This document shows positions 46,095-54,478 of a DNA stretch of 64,000 bases, piece after piece (position 1 is the stretch's first letter; each line of letters opens with the position of its first letter). The position numbers were made by a program, and so were the translations under genes. The stretch is taken from contig NZ_JABFDI010000003.1 of the NCBI RefSeq assembly GCF_013403915.1, forward strand, positions 186,001 to 250,000. Reading direction: 5' to 3'. The stretch comes from Winogradskyella pacifica. Its GTDB lineage: Bacteria; Bacteroidota; Bacteroidia; Flavobacteriales; Flavobacteriaceae. The notes beneath the pieces were generated by a model. It ran no database searches and was not told the origin of the DNA. It saw only the letters and a program-made list of their open reading frames with translations.

Positions 46095-47159
46095 ATGAGT
46101 GAGGATTTAAAAATATCAAAACGAAAACCAACATACCCTGTTTCTGAAAAATTGGATACGTATTTATCTAAATATAGAAGAAATATAGATTTACCTATTT
46201 TCTATTCTGATTTATTACGCTTTCAAGGTTCTGTGGTTGTTTATGACAAAGATGATGTTGATACGCTTTGGGTACGTGTATACTACAATGGATTTGAACG
46301 CGAAGAAATTGATATTAGTTTAAAACAAGTATACTCAAATTTAATTTCAGATGGAGGTACTAGCATCTTAAAATACCTTAGTGTTGATGCCATTGATTTT
46401 TGCACATTCGGTAATTCTAAACCCTTCAGAATAAAAGTGAGGAACATTCTCAATGATAATTTCACATATTTTTACGTCAAAACAGCTGATGCCTCACGGG
46501 TTTATGGATTAGAACTTGAGCAAATGTTATCACCATATCAAATTAATTTTTTGGTTTGTAAGGATACGTTGATTGAAGAGCATATTGCAGGTATTCCGGG
46601 TGATGAGTTTATAAAGAATATGTTGCCCAATTGTAGTTCGTCTGAAAAAGCGCAAATAGCAAAAGAGTTTGTGAAGTTTAATGAACGTTGTTTAATACGA
46701 CTTTTGGGAGACATGCGTTCTTATAATTATGTCATTGTTCCAACACACGATTTTGATCATGTCGTTTTTAAAATTAGAGCCATTGATTTTGATCAGCAAT
46801 CGTATGAGGGTAATCTAAAGATTTATAGGCCTCAATTTTTTAAAGAGAATTTTAAAATGGTAGAATTGGTGCGTGAAAAAATTCAACACGAATCCATAGA
46901 TCAGTATAAAATTGAGGAACGCTCTATAGTTGCCAAGCGAATGATTAGTTACCGCTCGCGATTAAAAGCATTATTAAATTGTATGGAAGCGGACGAAATA
47001 TCTATTCCAAAACATATTGAAATACTAAAAGAAGATATTTACAACTACACCCTTGATATTAACTTTAAAAAAAGCAAAAACATGGGTGAAGTTTTAAAAA
47101 ATGCACTTGATTTTGTAAAGCGCAACTATGAGGATGTTAATTTAAAGCGATTTAGTTAA
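46095..47159 (+). CDS. conserved-looking cytoplasmic protein of unknown function
   Basis: 354 residues with no signal peptide or membrane segment; not recognised. The sequence is highly charged with mixed strand and helix character. The stretch FNERCLIRLLGDMRSYNYVI followed by VVFKIRAIDFDQQSYEG has a distant look of a kinase-like catalytic loop plus DFD, but no nucleotide-binding loop was found, so this is only a hint. The C-terminus is helical and lysine-rich. It is divergent from the ABC exporter and its last 4 bp overlap the convergent gene at 47156. Confidence 0.5.
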   Translation: MSEDLKISKRKPTYPVSEKLDTYLSKYRRNIDLPIFYSDLLRFQGSVVVYDKDDVDTLWVRVYYNGFEREEIDISLKQVYSNLISDGGTSILKYLSVDAIDFCTFGNSKPFRIKVRNILNDNFTYFYVKTADASRVYGLELEQMLSPYQINFLVCKDTLIEEHIAGIPGDEFIKNMLPNCSSSEKAQIAKEFVKFNERCLIRLLGDMRSYNYVIVPTHDFDHVVFKIRAIDFDQQSYEGNLKIYRPQFFKENFKMVELVREKIQHESIDQYKIEERSIVAKRMISYRSRLKALLNCMEADEISIPKHIEILKEDIYNYTLDINFKKSKNMGEVLKNALDFVKRNYEDVNLKRFS

Positions 47160-47674
47160 TTCCAATTTTCGTCAAAATCTAAATCACTGTAATCATCAAT
47201 ATCTAAGTCGTCTTCAAATTCATTATAGTCGTCATCATCTTCTTCAGCTTCAAACGTTTTTTCTGGAGCTTCATCAGGAATTTGACCATGAACAAACATT
47301 AGATTCGGGTAATCCGTACCTTCTGCTTCTTCGACGATTTCACCTAGTTCGACATAAAACGTCCACATATTCATAAAATCGTAAAGGTATATGAGACGTG
47401 TAGATGCTTCGTGAATAATAGAGTTGATAACCGTTTCGTTCATCATCTTTACTTCATTACCAGCTTCGCTCATGTCCATCATAGCGATTTCTTCACCTTG
47501 ATTCCACTGCTCATCACTTACATAAAATGAAGCCATTTCCATACCATCAAACCCAAAAGATTGCGTAATGGTATTGTGTAAATCTTCCATAGTGTCATTT
47601 TCGCGTATTTCTATATCGCGGAACACATCATCTTCGGTATCGTTATCTAGGATAATTCTAAATCTATAAATCAT
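47156..47674 (-). CDS. pRiA4b ORF-3-like (IS1096 TnpR-type) protein
   Basis: 172 residues. The N-terminal pattern MIYRFRIILDN...IEIRENDTMEDLHNTI, QSFGFDGMEMASFYVSDEQW, then IYLYDFMNMWTFYVELGEI belongs to the plasmid pRiA4b ORF-3 family, also called IS1096 passenger TnpR. It is common as a solitary chromosomal gene and is not itself a transposase. The C-terminus is an acidic tail rich in D and E (EAEEDDDDYNEFEDDLDIDD). Function unknown. A -7 box ends 4 nt before the ATG. Confidence 0.85.
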   Translation of the reverse strand: MIYRFRIILDNDTEDDVFRDIEIRENDTMEDLHNTITQSFGFDGMEMASFYVSDEQWNQGEEIAMMDMSEAGNEVKMMNETVINSIIHEASTRLIYLYDFMNMWTFYVELGEIVEEAEGTDYPNLMFVHGQIPDEAPEKTFEAEEDDDDYNEFEDDLDIDDYSDLDFDENWN

Positions 47675-47678
47675 GCTG

Positions 47679-47686
47679 CAAAGTTA
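47679..47686 (-). promoter_or_regulatory. -7 box directly before the pRiA4b ORF-3-like gene
   Basis: The minus strand reads TAACTTTG, CAGC, ATG. Same arrangement as at uvrB and ruvX; a leaderless transcript is suggested. No -33 TTG was found. Confidence 0.45.
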
Positions 47687-47698
47687 AATCATTTTTAA

Positions 47699-48721
47699 TT
47701 ATTTCGTAAAGCGATGTAAGGTAAATGTCATAGCACTTAACAAAATAAATGCACCTACTTGATGCAGTACACCTAACCATACCGGAACTGCTAGTAACAA
47801 CGTAAAAACTCCTAATAAAAATTGAACACCTACCATTACTAATAGTAAGTTAATCCCTTTCTTCTGAAAACCGGTAAGTGTCATTTTATTAGCTTTGTAC
47901 CAAATGGCGAGTATAAAAATCACCACGACATAAGCCAAAGTTCTATGCACAAATTGAACACCACTTTTACCTTCTAAAAAGTTGAGGTAAGTTGGGGTGT
48001 GTTCAATATAAACGGTTTCGTGAATCCATTTGCCTTCACTCATTAATGGCCAATGGTTATGAATCCATCCAGCATCTAAACCAGCTACAAAAGCACCATA
48101 TATAATTTGAAGAATAAGAACGGCTAAACCAATTCTAATAAAATTTCTAAATTTTTTATCAATGACTTTTTTCTCAGGAAACATTAAATCTAAAGCCACC
48201 CAAAACGTATAAGCAAACGTTAAGAATGCGGTGGTTAAATGTGCTGCTAATCTAAAATGACTCACATTAGGCTCATCTACTAAACCAGATTTTACCATAT
48301 ACCAGCCCAAAAAGCCTTGAAAACCTCCTAAAAGAAGTAGCACAATTGATTTTTTTATAATAGATGCCGAAAGGCGTTTTTTGATTAAAAAGTAGATGAA
48401 AGGAATTATAAAAACTAAGCCTATAAATCTCCCAATAACTCTATGAATCCATTCCCAAAAATAAATATCTTTAAACTCTTCTAAACCAAAGTGATTATGT
48501 AGTTTTTGATATTCAGGGTATTGTTTATAAAGTTCGAAAGCTTCATTCCACTCTACCTCATTCATTGGTGGAATGGTTCCTGAAATTAACTTGTAATTTG
48601 AAATAGATAAACCTGAATGTGTCAGTCTGGTGATACCGCCAACAATAACCATTATAAAAATTAAAGCACAACCTGTCAATAACCAATATATAACTGCTTT
48701 ATTTTCTTTTTTTATTTTCAA
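47699..48721 (-). CDS. ctaA: heme A synthase (CtaA/COX15)
   Basis: 340 residues with eight membrane segments. It oxidises the C8 methyl of heme O to make heme A for cytochrome c oxidase, in the inner membrane. Conserved histidines sit in GGITRLTHSGLS, WEWIHRVIGR, SHFRLAAHL, FVHRTLAYV and LHQVGAFI. The start is a TTG (48719-48721) inside an 8-bp tandem array; an in-frame TAA lies five codons upstream, and the next ATG would remove part of the first membrane helix. The S23-type gene lies upstream on the same strand. Confidence 0.93.
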   Translation of the reverse strand: MKIKKENKAVIYWLLTGCALIFIMVIVGGITRLTHSGLSISNYKLISGTIPPMNEVEWNEAFELYKQYPEYQKLHNHFGLEEFKDIYFWEWIHRVIGRFIGLVFIIPFIYFLIKKRLSASIIKKSIVLLLLGGFQGFLGWYMVKSGLVDEPNVSHFRLAAHLTTAFLTFAYTFWVALDLMFPEKKVIDKKFRNFIRIGLAVLILQIIYGAFVAGLDAGWIHNHWPLMSEGKWIHETVYIEHTPTYLNFLEGKSGVQFVHRTLAYVVVIFILAIWYKANKMTLTGFQKKGINLLLVMVGVQFLLGVFTLLLAVPVWLGVLHQVGAFILLSAMTFTLHRFTK

Positions 48722-48755
48722 AGTTTCAAAGTTTTAATGTTTCAAAGTTTCAAAG
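48716..48755. repeat. five tandem 8-bp units (TTTCAAAG)
   Basis: Units 1, 2, 4 and 5 are exactly TTTCAAAG; unit 3 is TTTTAATG. The array fills the 35-bp gap between the four-helix-bundle gene stop and ctaA, and contains the ctaA start codon. Confidence 0.95.
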
Positions 48756-48756
48756 T

Positions 48757-49119
48757 TTAGGCTTTGATTTTTCTGATGAAACTGGTTAACATTCTTTCAA
48801 TCTCTCTTGTATCGGTATATAGTTTGTTAAAACTAACCTCATTTAAAAATTTCAAATTATAAGAAATCTCTAATTGCGTCTGTAGTTCAAATAATGAGCT
48901 TAGCGCAATATTTAGAAATCTTAAGTAATCTTTTTTTCCATCTCTTCCATAGGCTTCAGCGATATTACTTGGTATTGAAGTTGCTGATCTTTTGATTTGA
49001 GATGTTAAAGCGTACAATTCATCAGGAGGAAAAACTTTAACTTCAGTATAAATTTCCGTTACCAAAGCCATTGACTTTTGCCAAACTAAAAGTTGACGAT
49101 AAGTGTGGTCGTTTTTCAT
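48757..49119 (-). CDS. four-helix-bundle (S23/IVP-type) protein
   Basis: 120 residues. TYRQLLVWQKSMALVTEIY, then YALTSQIKRSATSIPSNIAE and YLRFLNIALSSLFELQTQL, are the hallmarks of the S23 family, first known from intervening sequences in 23S rRNA genes but common in Bacteroidota as solitary genes. Related proteins assemble as small helical oligomers, and some (Avd) work in diversity-generating retroelements; no reverse transcriptase is present here. It is inserted between the nucleotidyltransferase gene and ctaA, with 5 bp to the former, and is bracketed by inverted 8-bp-period arrays. Confidence 0.88.
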   Translation of the reverse strand: MKNDHTYRQLLVWQKSMALVTEIYTEVKVFPPDELYALTSQIKRSATSIPSNIAEAYGRDGKKDYLRFLNIALSSLFELQTQLEISYNLKFLNEVSFNKLYTDTREIERMLTSFIRKIKA

Positions 49120-49140
49120 CTTTGTTACTTTGAATCTTTG
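49120..49140. repeat. 8-bp-period CTTTG array
   Basis: CTTTG starts at 49120, 49128 and 49136, an exact 8-bp spacing. It is the inverted counterpart of the TTTCAAAG array at 48716-48755, and it covers the last codons of the nucleotidyltransferase gene up to the base before the S23-type ATG. Confidence 0.8.
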
Positions 49141-50561
49141 CTGCTTTTTAACTCAGCTCGCAATCCTAATGCCTTTCCCTTTTCTAACATCAACTCAAAA
49201 GCCGCTTCATAGTCATTTGGAATCTCTCCTTCTAAAATGGCTTCTTTTATCGCCTCTTTTATGATTCCGATTTCTCTTGAAGGCTTTAAATTAAAGGTTT
49301 CCATGATTTCTTCTCCAGAAACTGGTGGTTGAAAATTACGAACTTGGTCGCGTTCTTCAACTTCAACAATTTTAGCTCTTACCTTCTGAAAGTTATTATG
49401 ATATTTTTTGAATTTTTTTGGATTCTTTGTAGTGATATCAGCTTCACATAGCGTCATTAAATCTTCAACATTATCTCCTGCATCAAACACCAAACGTCTT
49501 ACTGCGGCATCTGTTACTTCGGTAGCTAGTACTATTGGTCGCGAACTCATAAAAACCATTTTCTGAACAAATTTCATTTTGTCATTCAAAGGCATTTTTA
49601 AACGTTTGAAAAGTTTATAGACCATTTTAGATCCTACAAATTCGTGAGCATGGAACGTCCAACCGATTTTTTTATGAAATTTTTTCGTTGGCGCTTTTCC
49701 TATATCGTGTAATAATGCAGACCAACGCAACCAAAGATTATCAGTGGTTTTAGCAATATTATCAACGACTTCTAGGGTGTGATAAAAATTATCTTTATGC
49801 CGCTGGCCTTCAATTTCATCAATACCTTTTAAGGCTGTTAATTCTGGTAAAATATAATCTAATAATCCTGTTTTTTCTAAATGGATAAATCCGATAGAAG
49901 GTGTTTTACTCTCTAGAATTTTGTTAAGTTCAACGACAATACGCTCTTTAGTAATAATGGTTATACGCTCTTTATTATCGGTAATAGCTTTAAGAGATGC
50001 TTCTTCAATTTTAAAATTTAGCTGTGTTGCAAAACGAATCGCTCGCATCATGCGTAACGGATCATCACTATAGGTAATATTCGGATCTAAAGGAGTACGA
50101 ATAATCTCTTGGTCTAAATCACTAAGGCCATTAAAGGGATCTAGAAGCTCACCGAAATTGCCTTCATTCAAACTTAAAGCTAGAGCGTTAATGGTAAAAT
50201 CGCGACGGTTTTGGTCATCTTCTAAAGTGCCGTTTTCAACCACCGGATTTCTACTGTCTTCATTATAGCTTTCCTTACGCGCACCAACAAATTCAATTTC
50301 AATATCCTCGTATTGTAACATGGCTGTTCCGTAAGTTTTAAAAACTTGAACTTTTGGTTGATTCGGTAAGTTTTTAGCGACTTGTTTTGCTAATTCAATA
50401 CCACTTCCAACAGCAACCACATCAATATCTTTAGCATTTCCACGTTCTAAAAAATAGTCGCGTACAAAGCCTCCAATAACGTAACTTTCTACCTGCAATT
50501 CTTCTGCAGATTGAGTGATATATTTAAAAATAGGGTGTTTTAATCCTTGTTTGTGATTCAT
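49125..50561 (-). CDS. cca: CCA-adding-type tRNA nucleotidyltransferase with HD domain
   Basis: 478 residues from the ATG at 50559-50561 ([16 protein letters not shown]); an upstream TTG at 50588 is less likely. The N-terminal polymerase head has [14 protein letters not shown] and the metal-binding DID ([11 protein letters not shown]), then [11 protein letters not shown] and [16 protein letters not shown], all typical of class II CCA/poly(A) polymerases. An HD phosphohydrolase domain follows ([18 protein letters not shown]). It probably completes or repairs the tRNA 3' CCA. The last residues (SSKDSK) are encoded within the 8-bp array bordering the S23-type gene. Confidence 0.9.
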   Translation of the reverse strand: MNHKQGLKHPIFKYITQSAEELQVESYVIGGFVRDYFLERGNAKDIDVVAVGSGIELAKQVAKNLPNQPKVQVFKTYGTAMLQYEDIEIEFVGARKESYNEDSRNPVVENGTLEDDQNRRDFTINALALSLNEGNFGELLDPFNGLSDLDQEIIRTPLDPNITYSDDPLRMMRAIRFATQLNFKIEEASLKAITDNKERITIITKERIVVELNKILESKTPSIGFIHLEKTGLLDYILPELTALKGIDEIEGQRHKDNFYHTLEVVDNIAKTTDNLWLRWSALLHDIGKAPTKKFHKKIGWTFHAHEFVGSKMVYKLFKRLKMPLNDKMKFVQKMVFMSSRPIVLATEVTDAAVRRLVFDAGDNVEDLMTLCEADITTKNPKKFKKYHNNFQKVRAKIVEVEERDQVRNFQPPVSGEEIMETFNLKPSREIGIIKEAIKEAILEGEIPNDYEAAFELMLEKGKALGLRAELKSSKDSK

Positions 50562-50624
50562 AAGATAATTGAAACTACAGGTGCTCAATAAATGAATTAA
50601 AAAGTAACTGTATTTTTAGCTGTG

Positions 50625-50632
50625 CAAAGATA
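50625..50632 (-). promoter_or_regulatory. candidate -7 box for the CCA-adding enzyme gene
   Basis: Minus strand TATCTTTG, 63 bp before the ATG at 50561. No clear TTG at -33. Confidence 0.4.
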
Positions 50633-50734
50633 CGACACGTGACTAATCTTTTAAAATGAATACTGCCCTTTTTGGGGTACACAAATTAATTTAAGATTTA
50701 GCGATGAAATAGGGGAGTGGAAAAAAACAATGCA

Positions 50735-51439
50735 CTAAAACTTTAAATGTTTAATATCTTGTTGTGCTTTTTCAAAATCTTCAGGTTTTCCGATGTCTAA
50801 CCAATAATTTAAAATCGGGTAATTGACAATTTTTTTATTCTTAGCCAATAAGATTTCAATTAAATCTGTAGCATCAAAAAAGTGGTTTTCCGGAATAAAC
50901 TCGAAACACTCTTTTTTAAACATATAAATACCAGCGTTTGAATAATAGGTGTAAGATGGTTTTTCCTTTAAATCGGTAACAAAATCAGCTTTGGTTTCAA
51001 CGACTCCATGTGGAATATTAACTTTATAAGGTATGGTTGCAATTAATGCATCTCCTTTTTTTGAAAGAAAATTATTGAAAACCGCTTCGAAATTGACGTT
51101 AGTGAGTAAATCTGCATTCATCACTAATATATAATCATTTGTAAAATGTTCTATAAGTTTTAAAGCACCAATAGTCCCTAAAGACTTTGATTCTTTTATG
51201 AAATTAAAATGAATTTTATGTTTATTGTTTTCTTTAAAATAAGTGATGATCTGCTCACTTAAATAATTGACAGCGATGTTTATGTTCTTAATTCCGGAAG
51301 ATGCAAGGTGATCTGTGTTATATTCAATTATGGGTTTATCGCCTATTTTTAAAAGCGGTTTTGGAGTGTTTAGGGTGAGTGGCATTAAACGTTCCCCTTT
51401 ACCACCAGCCATGATTACAACATCAATTTTGTTATGCAT
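50735..51439 (-). CDS. sugar-1-phosphate nucleotidyltransferase
   Basis: 234 residues. The N-terminal MAGGKGERLMPLTLNTPKPL is the NTP-binding signature of the nucleotidyltransferase superfamily (RmlA/GlmU/ManC-like), with VMNADLLTN as the metal-binding acidic motif and YWLDIGKPEDFEKA at the end. It should activate a sugar phosphate to a nucleotide sugar. There is no CBS or hexapeptide extension. It starts 3 bp after the dehydratase stop, so the two genes are one operon. The sugar and nucleotide cannot be fixed from sequence. Confidence 0.85.
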   Translation of the reverse strand: MHNKIDVVIMAGGKGERLMPLTLNTPKPLLKIGDKPIIEYNTDHLASSGIKNINIAVNYLSEQIITYFKENNKHKIHFNFIKESKSLGTIGALKLIEHFTNDYILVMNADLLTNVNFEAVFNNFLSKKGDALIATIPYKVNIPHGVVETKADFVTDLKEKPSYTYYSNAGIYMFKKECFEFIPENHFFDATDLIEILLAKNKKIVNYPILNYWLDIGKPEDFEKAQQDIKHLKF

Positions 51440-51442
51440 CAG

Positions 51443-52633
51443 TTACATTTTATGATCTAAATACTTACCTGTTTCCTTATGGTTAAAGTTCGGTAATATT
51501 TTATAAAATAATTGGGTTAAATCTTCTTTTGTCCAAGATTGTTTTATCTGTAGTTCTTTTATGCCATTTAAAAATGTATCGAGTTCTTTACTGTTATCGC
51601 TTACAAGTTTGTTTTCGATTATACCAATGGCATTAAAACGTTCTACGTCTATGGTATCTTTTTCTGTAAAGAATTCTTCAAAATCCTTTTCGCCTGTAGT
51701 ATCACTTTTTGTCAATAAATAAGGCCATTGTCCTATTTGAGGTAAGGATTTGGAGAGTAACCTTGCTTCATTTTCATTGTGGCATAAATAAGGGTCGTAA
51801 CCAAGTGCCTTAATGTATTTTATAGCAATATCAGCGAAGCTAATTGAGTGTAAGTGTTCGTTAAGTTGTGGGAAAAATATTTCATTATTCTCGCCAAAAA
51901 CACACGACATTAAACAAAGTTCACCAGATTCTTTTGGTGTGATAAAGTATCGTTTTATATCGTTTGGAGCTACAATAGGCTGTTGTTTTTTAATCCGTTG
52001 CTCAAAGCTATATAATAAAGACCCATCGGAACATGCCACATTTGCAAAACGCGCAGTAGAAATAATGATGTCTTTGCTTTTTTGCATTAGAAAAAGTTCC
52101 ATAATGCGTTTTGACGCTCCCATCATATTTACAGGATTTGTAGCTTTATCTGTGGAGACACAGAAATATTTTTTTACGCCGTGAGCAATGGATTGTTCAA
52201 TGGTTTTTTTAGTATTCAAGATATTAACATCAATCATGCGCATTAAAGTAAAAGCATCTTCTTCGCTTCGCACATGTTTTAATGCAGAAAGGTTTAATAC
52301 ATAATCATAATTACCGTCTGAAGCAATAAACGCATCATATGCCATAGAGCCAATATCTAAAGCGAAGGTTTTAAAATCACCATCAATATAACCATAAGAA
52401 CTTCGGATATCCCTTACCAATTCAACCAAATTATTTTCACTAATATCTACGATGTGAAGTTTCTTCGGTTGACGGTTAAAAATTTCTTTAGTAATGGCTT
52501 GGCCAATTGTGCCTGCTCCACCAAGGACTAGGAATTTAGAGGAGGAAATAATGTTTTTTAATGCGTCAGTGTGCATCTCTACATCATGTGCAAATAATTC
52601 GTTCTTTCTACCGATAAGATCTAACAACTGCAT
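51443..52633 (-). CDS. FlaA1/CapD-like nucleotide-sugar dehydratase
   Basis: 396 residues. A Rossmann fold with FLVLGGAGTIGQAI and DISENNLVELVRDIRSSYG, then NLSALKHVRSEED, STDKATNPVNMMGASKRIME, and RFANVACSDGSLLYSFEQRI. These are the motifs of the short soluble UDP-GlcNAc 4,6-dehydratase type (Polysacc_synt_2), where the usual Tyr of YxxxK is Met. It probably makes a 4-keto-6-deoxy sugar nucleotide for surface glycan. It lacks the transmembrane N-terminus of CapD. Downstream partner is the nucleotidyltransferase. Confidence 0.8.
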   Translation of the reverse strand: MQLLDLIGRKNELFAHDVEMHTDALKNIISSSKFLVLGGAGTIGQAITKEIFNRQPKKLHIVDISENNLVELVRDIRSSYGYIDGDFKTFALDIGSMAYDAFIASDGNYDYVLNLSALKHVRSEEDAFTLMRMIDVNILNTKKTIEQSIAHGVKKYFCVSTDKATNPVNMMGASKRIMELFLMQKSKDIIISTARFANVACSDGSLLYSFEQRIKKQQPIVAPNDIKRYFITPKESGELCLMSCVFGENNEIFFPQLNEHLHSISFADIAIKYIKALGYDPYLCHNENEARLLSKSLPQIGQWPYLLTKSDTTGEKDFEEFFTEKDTIDVERFNAIGIIENKLVSDNSKELDTFLNGIKELQIKQSWTKEDLTQLFYKILPNFNHKETGKYLDHKM

Positions 52634-52852
52634 TTAAAGTATTATTTATTGTAAATTTAAGATAATGATTTTATAATTTTAGGGAATAATATTAGGAGTT
52701 ATTAAAACGCCTAGTTTTAAAGTAAAAATAGCGATTTCGATTTAACTTGTAAATACAGAATAGAATATAAAAATATGATTATTTTTGTCAATTAAAGTGA
52801 CTTATAATAACACGTAAAACAAGTGATTAAACGGTTTAACTATCGTTGATTA

Positions 52853-52860
52853 TACCTTTG
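52853..52860 (+). promoter_or_regulatory. -7 box overlapping the WaaP-like kinase start
   Basis: TACCTTTG, whose last base is the first base of the GTG start. If functional, transcription would begin inside the predicted coding region. It could equally be chance; no -33 TTG at proper spacing. Confidence 0.3.
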
Positions 52861-53621
52861 TGAATAGAACAAAAAACATACACGATAGTTTTAAGCAACA
52901 TGAAGCGTTTTTAGACGATATCATTACTAATTATGATATTAAAGGCGAAGATTATGGCAATCAAAAAAGAAATTCTTTAAAGCTTTTTAAACTCGAAGAC
53001 AAAACACTCAACGTAAAGTCTTTTAGAATACCAAATGTCGTTAATCAGGTTGCTTATCGATTTTTACGAAAAAGTAAAGCGCAACGCTCTTTTGAATATG
53101 CAAAAGAACTTCAGAAATTGGATGTAGGAACTCCACAGCCTGTTGGGTATTATGAATACAAATCGCTCTTTCTGTTTAATAAGAGTTACTATATTTCAGA
53201 GCAATTAGAATGTGATTTAACCTACCGAGAGCTTCTTACAGATTTTAATTATCCCAATTACGAAGCTATATTACGAGCATTTACAAGGTTTACATTTCAG
53301 CTACATGAAAAAGGAATTATGTTTCTAGATCATTCTCCAGGTAATACCTTGATTACCGTTGATAATGATTCGTATGAGTTTTATCTTGTAGATTTAAACC
53401 GAATGAAATTTTTACCAATGGATTTTAGTGCGAGAATGAAAAATTTCGCAAGACTATCTAAGTACAAAAATATGGTGGAAATTATGAGTGATGAATATGC
53501 CAAATGTTATGGAAAACCATATGATGTTGTATTTCATGCAATGTGGGAAGAAGTACAAGAGTTTAGATCAAAAATAAGACGTAAAAAGAAGATGAAGAAG
53601 CTACTTAAGTTTTGGAAATAG
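52860..53621 (+). CDS. Kdo/WaaP-like lipopolysaccharide kinase
   Basis: 253 residues, GTG start; no ATG lies in frame near the N-terminus. The body has the small-kinase pattern of LPS heptose/Kdo kinases: YRFLRKSKAQRSFEYAKEL, LDVGTPQPVGYYE, and the catalytic loop HEKGIMFLDHSPGNTL (about 151-166), then FYLVDLNRMKF as the DFG-equivalent. It would phosphorylate an inner-core sugar at the inner membrane. The end overlaps the convergent GT2 gene by 21 bp. A GT2 of the WaaE/KdtX kind next door supports an LPS-core role. Confidence 0.8.
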   Translation: MNRTKNIHDSFKQHEAFLDDIITNYDIKGEDYGNQKRNSLKLFKLEDKTLNVKSFRIPNVVNQVAYRFLRKSKAQRSFEYAKELQKLDVGTPQPVGYYEYKSLFLFNKSYYISEQLECDLTYRELLTDFNYPNYEAILRAFTRFTFQLHEKGIMFLDHSPGNTLITVDNDSYEFYLVDLNRMKFLPMDFSARMKNFARLSKYKNMVEIMSDEYAKCYGKPYDVVFHAMWEEVQEFRSKIRRKKKMKKLLKFWK

Positions 53622-54380
53622 ATGTTGTTTTTCTTTTTTAAGTTCTCTTAATTTTGCATATTTTAAAAAGGTAAGATGACCAGTTTGATAGCAGATCATA
53701 AAACCATTAAATCCATCTAAAAACCCGAAGCGTAACACATACGCCTTAAAAAATGCCCAACTAGGATTCCATATTAATTTATAGAAAGGCGCTGTTTTAC
53801 CAAGCTCGAAATAGGCATTTGCAGAAATGGATGAAAAGGACTCCATCTTTAAATTAAATTCAGAATATGATTGGTAGGTAAGATGTAGTATATCTCCTTT
53901 AAGGTGTCCCGTTTTTCCCAAGGACTGAATAACAATCCTGTCATGTGGATTTATACCTTTCCATTGCGCTTTTCGTTTATCAAAAACGCGTAATTTTTTG
54001 TTAGGATACCAATCAGAATGTTTAATCCATTGTCCACAAAAATTATTAAAACGGTTGGCATAGTAACCGTCAAATATCCAATTCGATTTGAGGTCAATTA
54101 TAGATTTTTGTAGTGTTTCAGACAAGGATTCGTCACCATCTAATGATACTATATGGTCGTAACTAGCTTGTGATAATGCAAAATTCTTTTGTTCTATATA
54201 ACCTAAAAATTCTTGTTCAATAAACACAACATTATATTTGGTGCAGATGGCTTTCGTTTTGTCTGTTGAAAACGAATCAACAACTACAATTTCATCTGCA
54301 ACATTTATAAGAGACTTGAGGCACTCTTCAATATACCGATCTTCGTTAAATGTTATAATGACAGCAGATAGTTTTATCAT
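53601..54380 (-). CDS. family 2 glycosyltransferase (WaaE/KdtX-like)
   Basis: 259 residues. MIKLSAVIITFNEDRYIEEC, ADEIVVVDSFSTDKTKAIC, EQEFLGYIEQKNFALSQA and SLDGDESL (the DxD-type metal site) match the WaaE/KdtX group of GT2 transferases that add glucose to the LPS inner core. Later residues carry PNKKLRVFDKRKAQWKGINPHD. Cytoplasmic, membrane-associated. It is the last gene of the polymer locus running from dapD, 98 bp after the CDP-glycerol-transferase-like gene. Confidence 0.88.
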   Translation of the reverse strand: MIKLSAVIITFNEDRYIEECLKSLINVADEIVVVDSFSTDKTKAICTKYNVVFIEQEFLGYIEQKNFALSQASYDHIVSLDGDESLSETLQKSIIDLKSNWIFDGYYANRFNNFCGQWIKHSDWYPNKKLRVFDKRKAQWKGINPHDRIVIQSLGKTGHLKGDILHLTYQSYSEFNLKMESFSSISANAYFELGKTAPFYKLIWNPSWAFFKAYVLRFGFLDGFNGFMICYQTGHLTFLKYAKLRELKKEKQHLFPKLK

Positions 54381-54478
54381 GGGTATTTTTTATTGCGTGT
54401 AAAATTAATGATTTTTATGGTTATGAAGTTGATGGTTTCATATTGTAAAAGGTTTCTCGTTTTTTTTATTATAATGCA

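Noticed and set aside
47156..47674. Possible mobile element, because the family name is IS1096 TnpR/pRiA4b ORF-3.
   Set aside because: No transposase, terminal inverted repeats or target duplication are present; the family is common as a solitary chromosomal gene.
48757..49119. Part of a diversity-generating retroelement, because Avd belongs to the same fold family.
   Set aside because: No reverse transcriptase or template/variable repeat pair was seen in the window.
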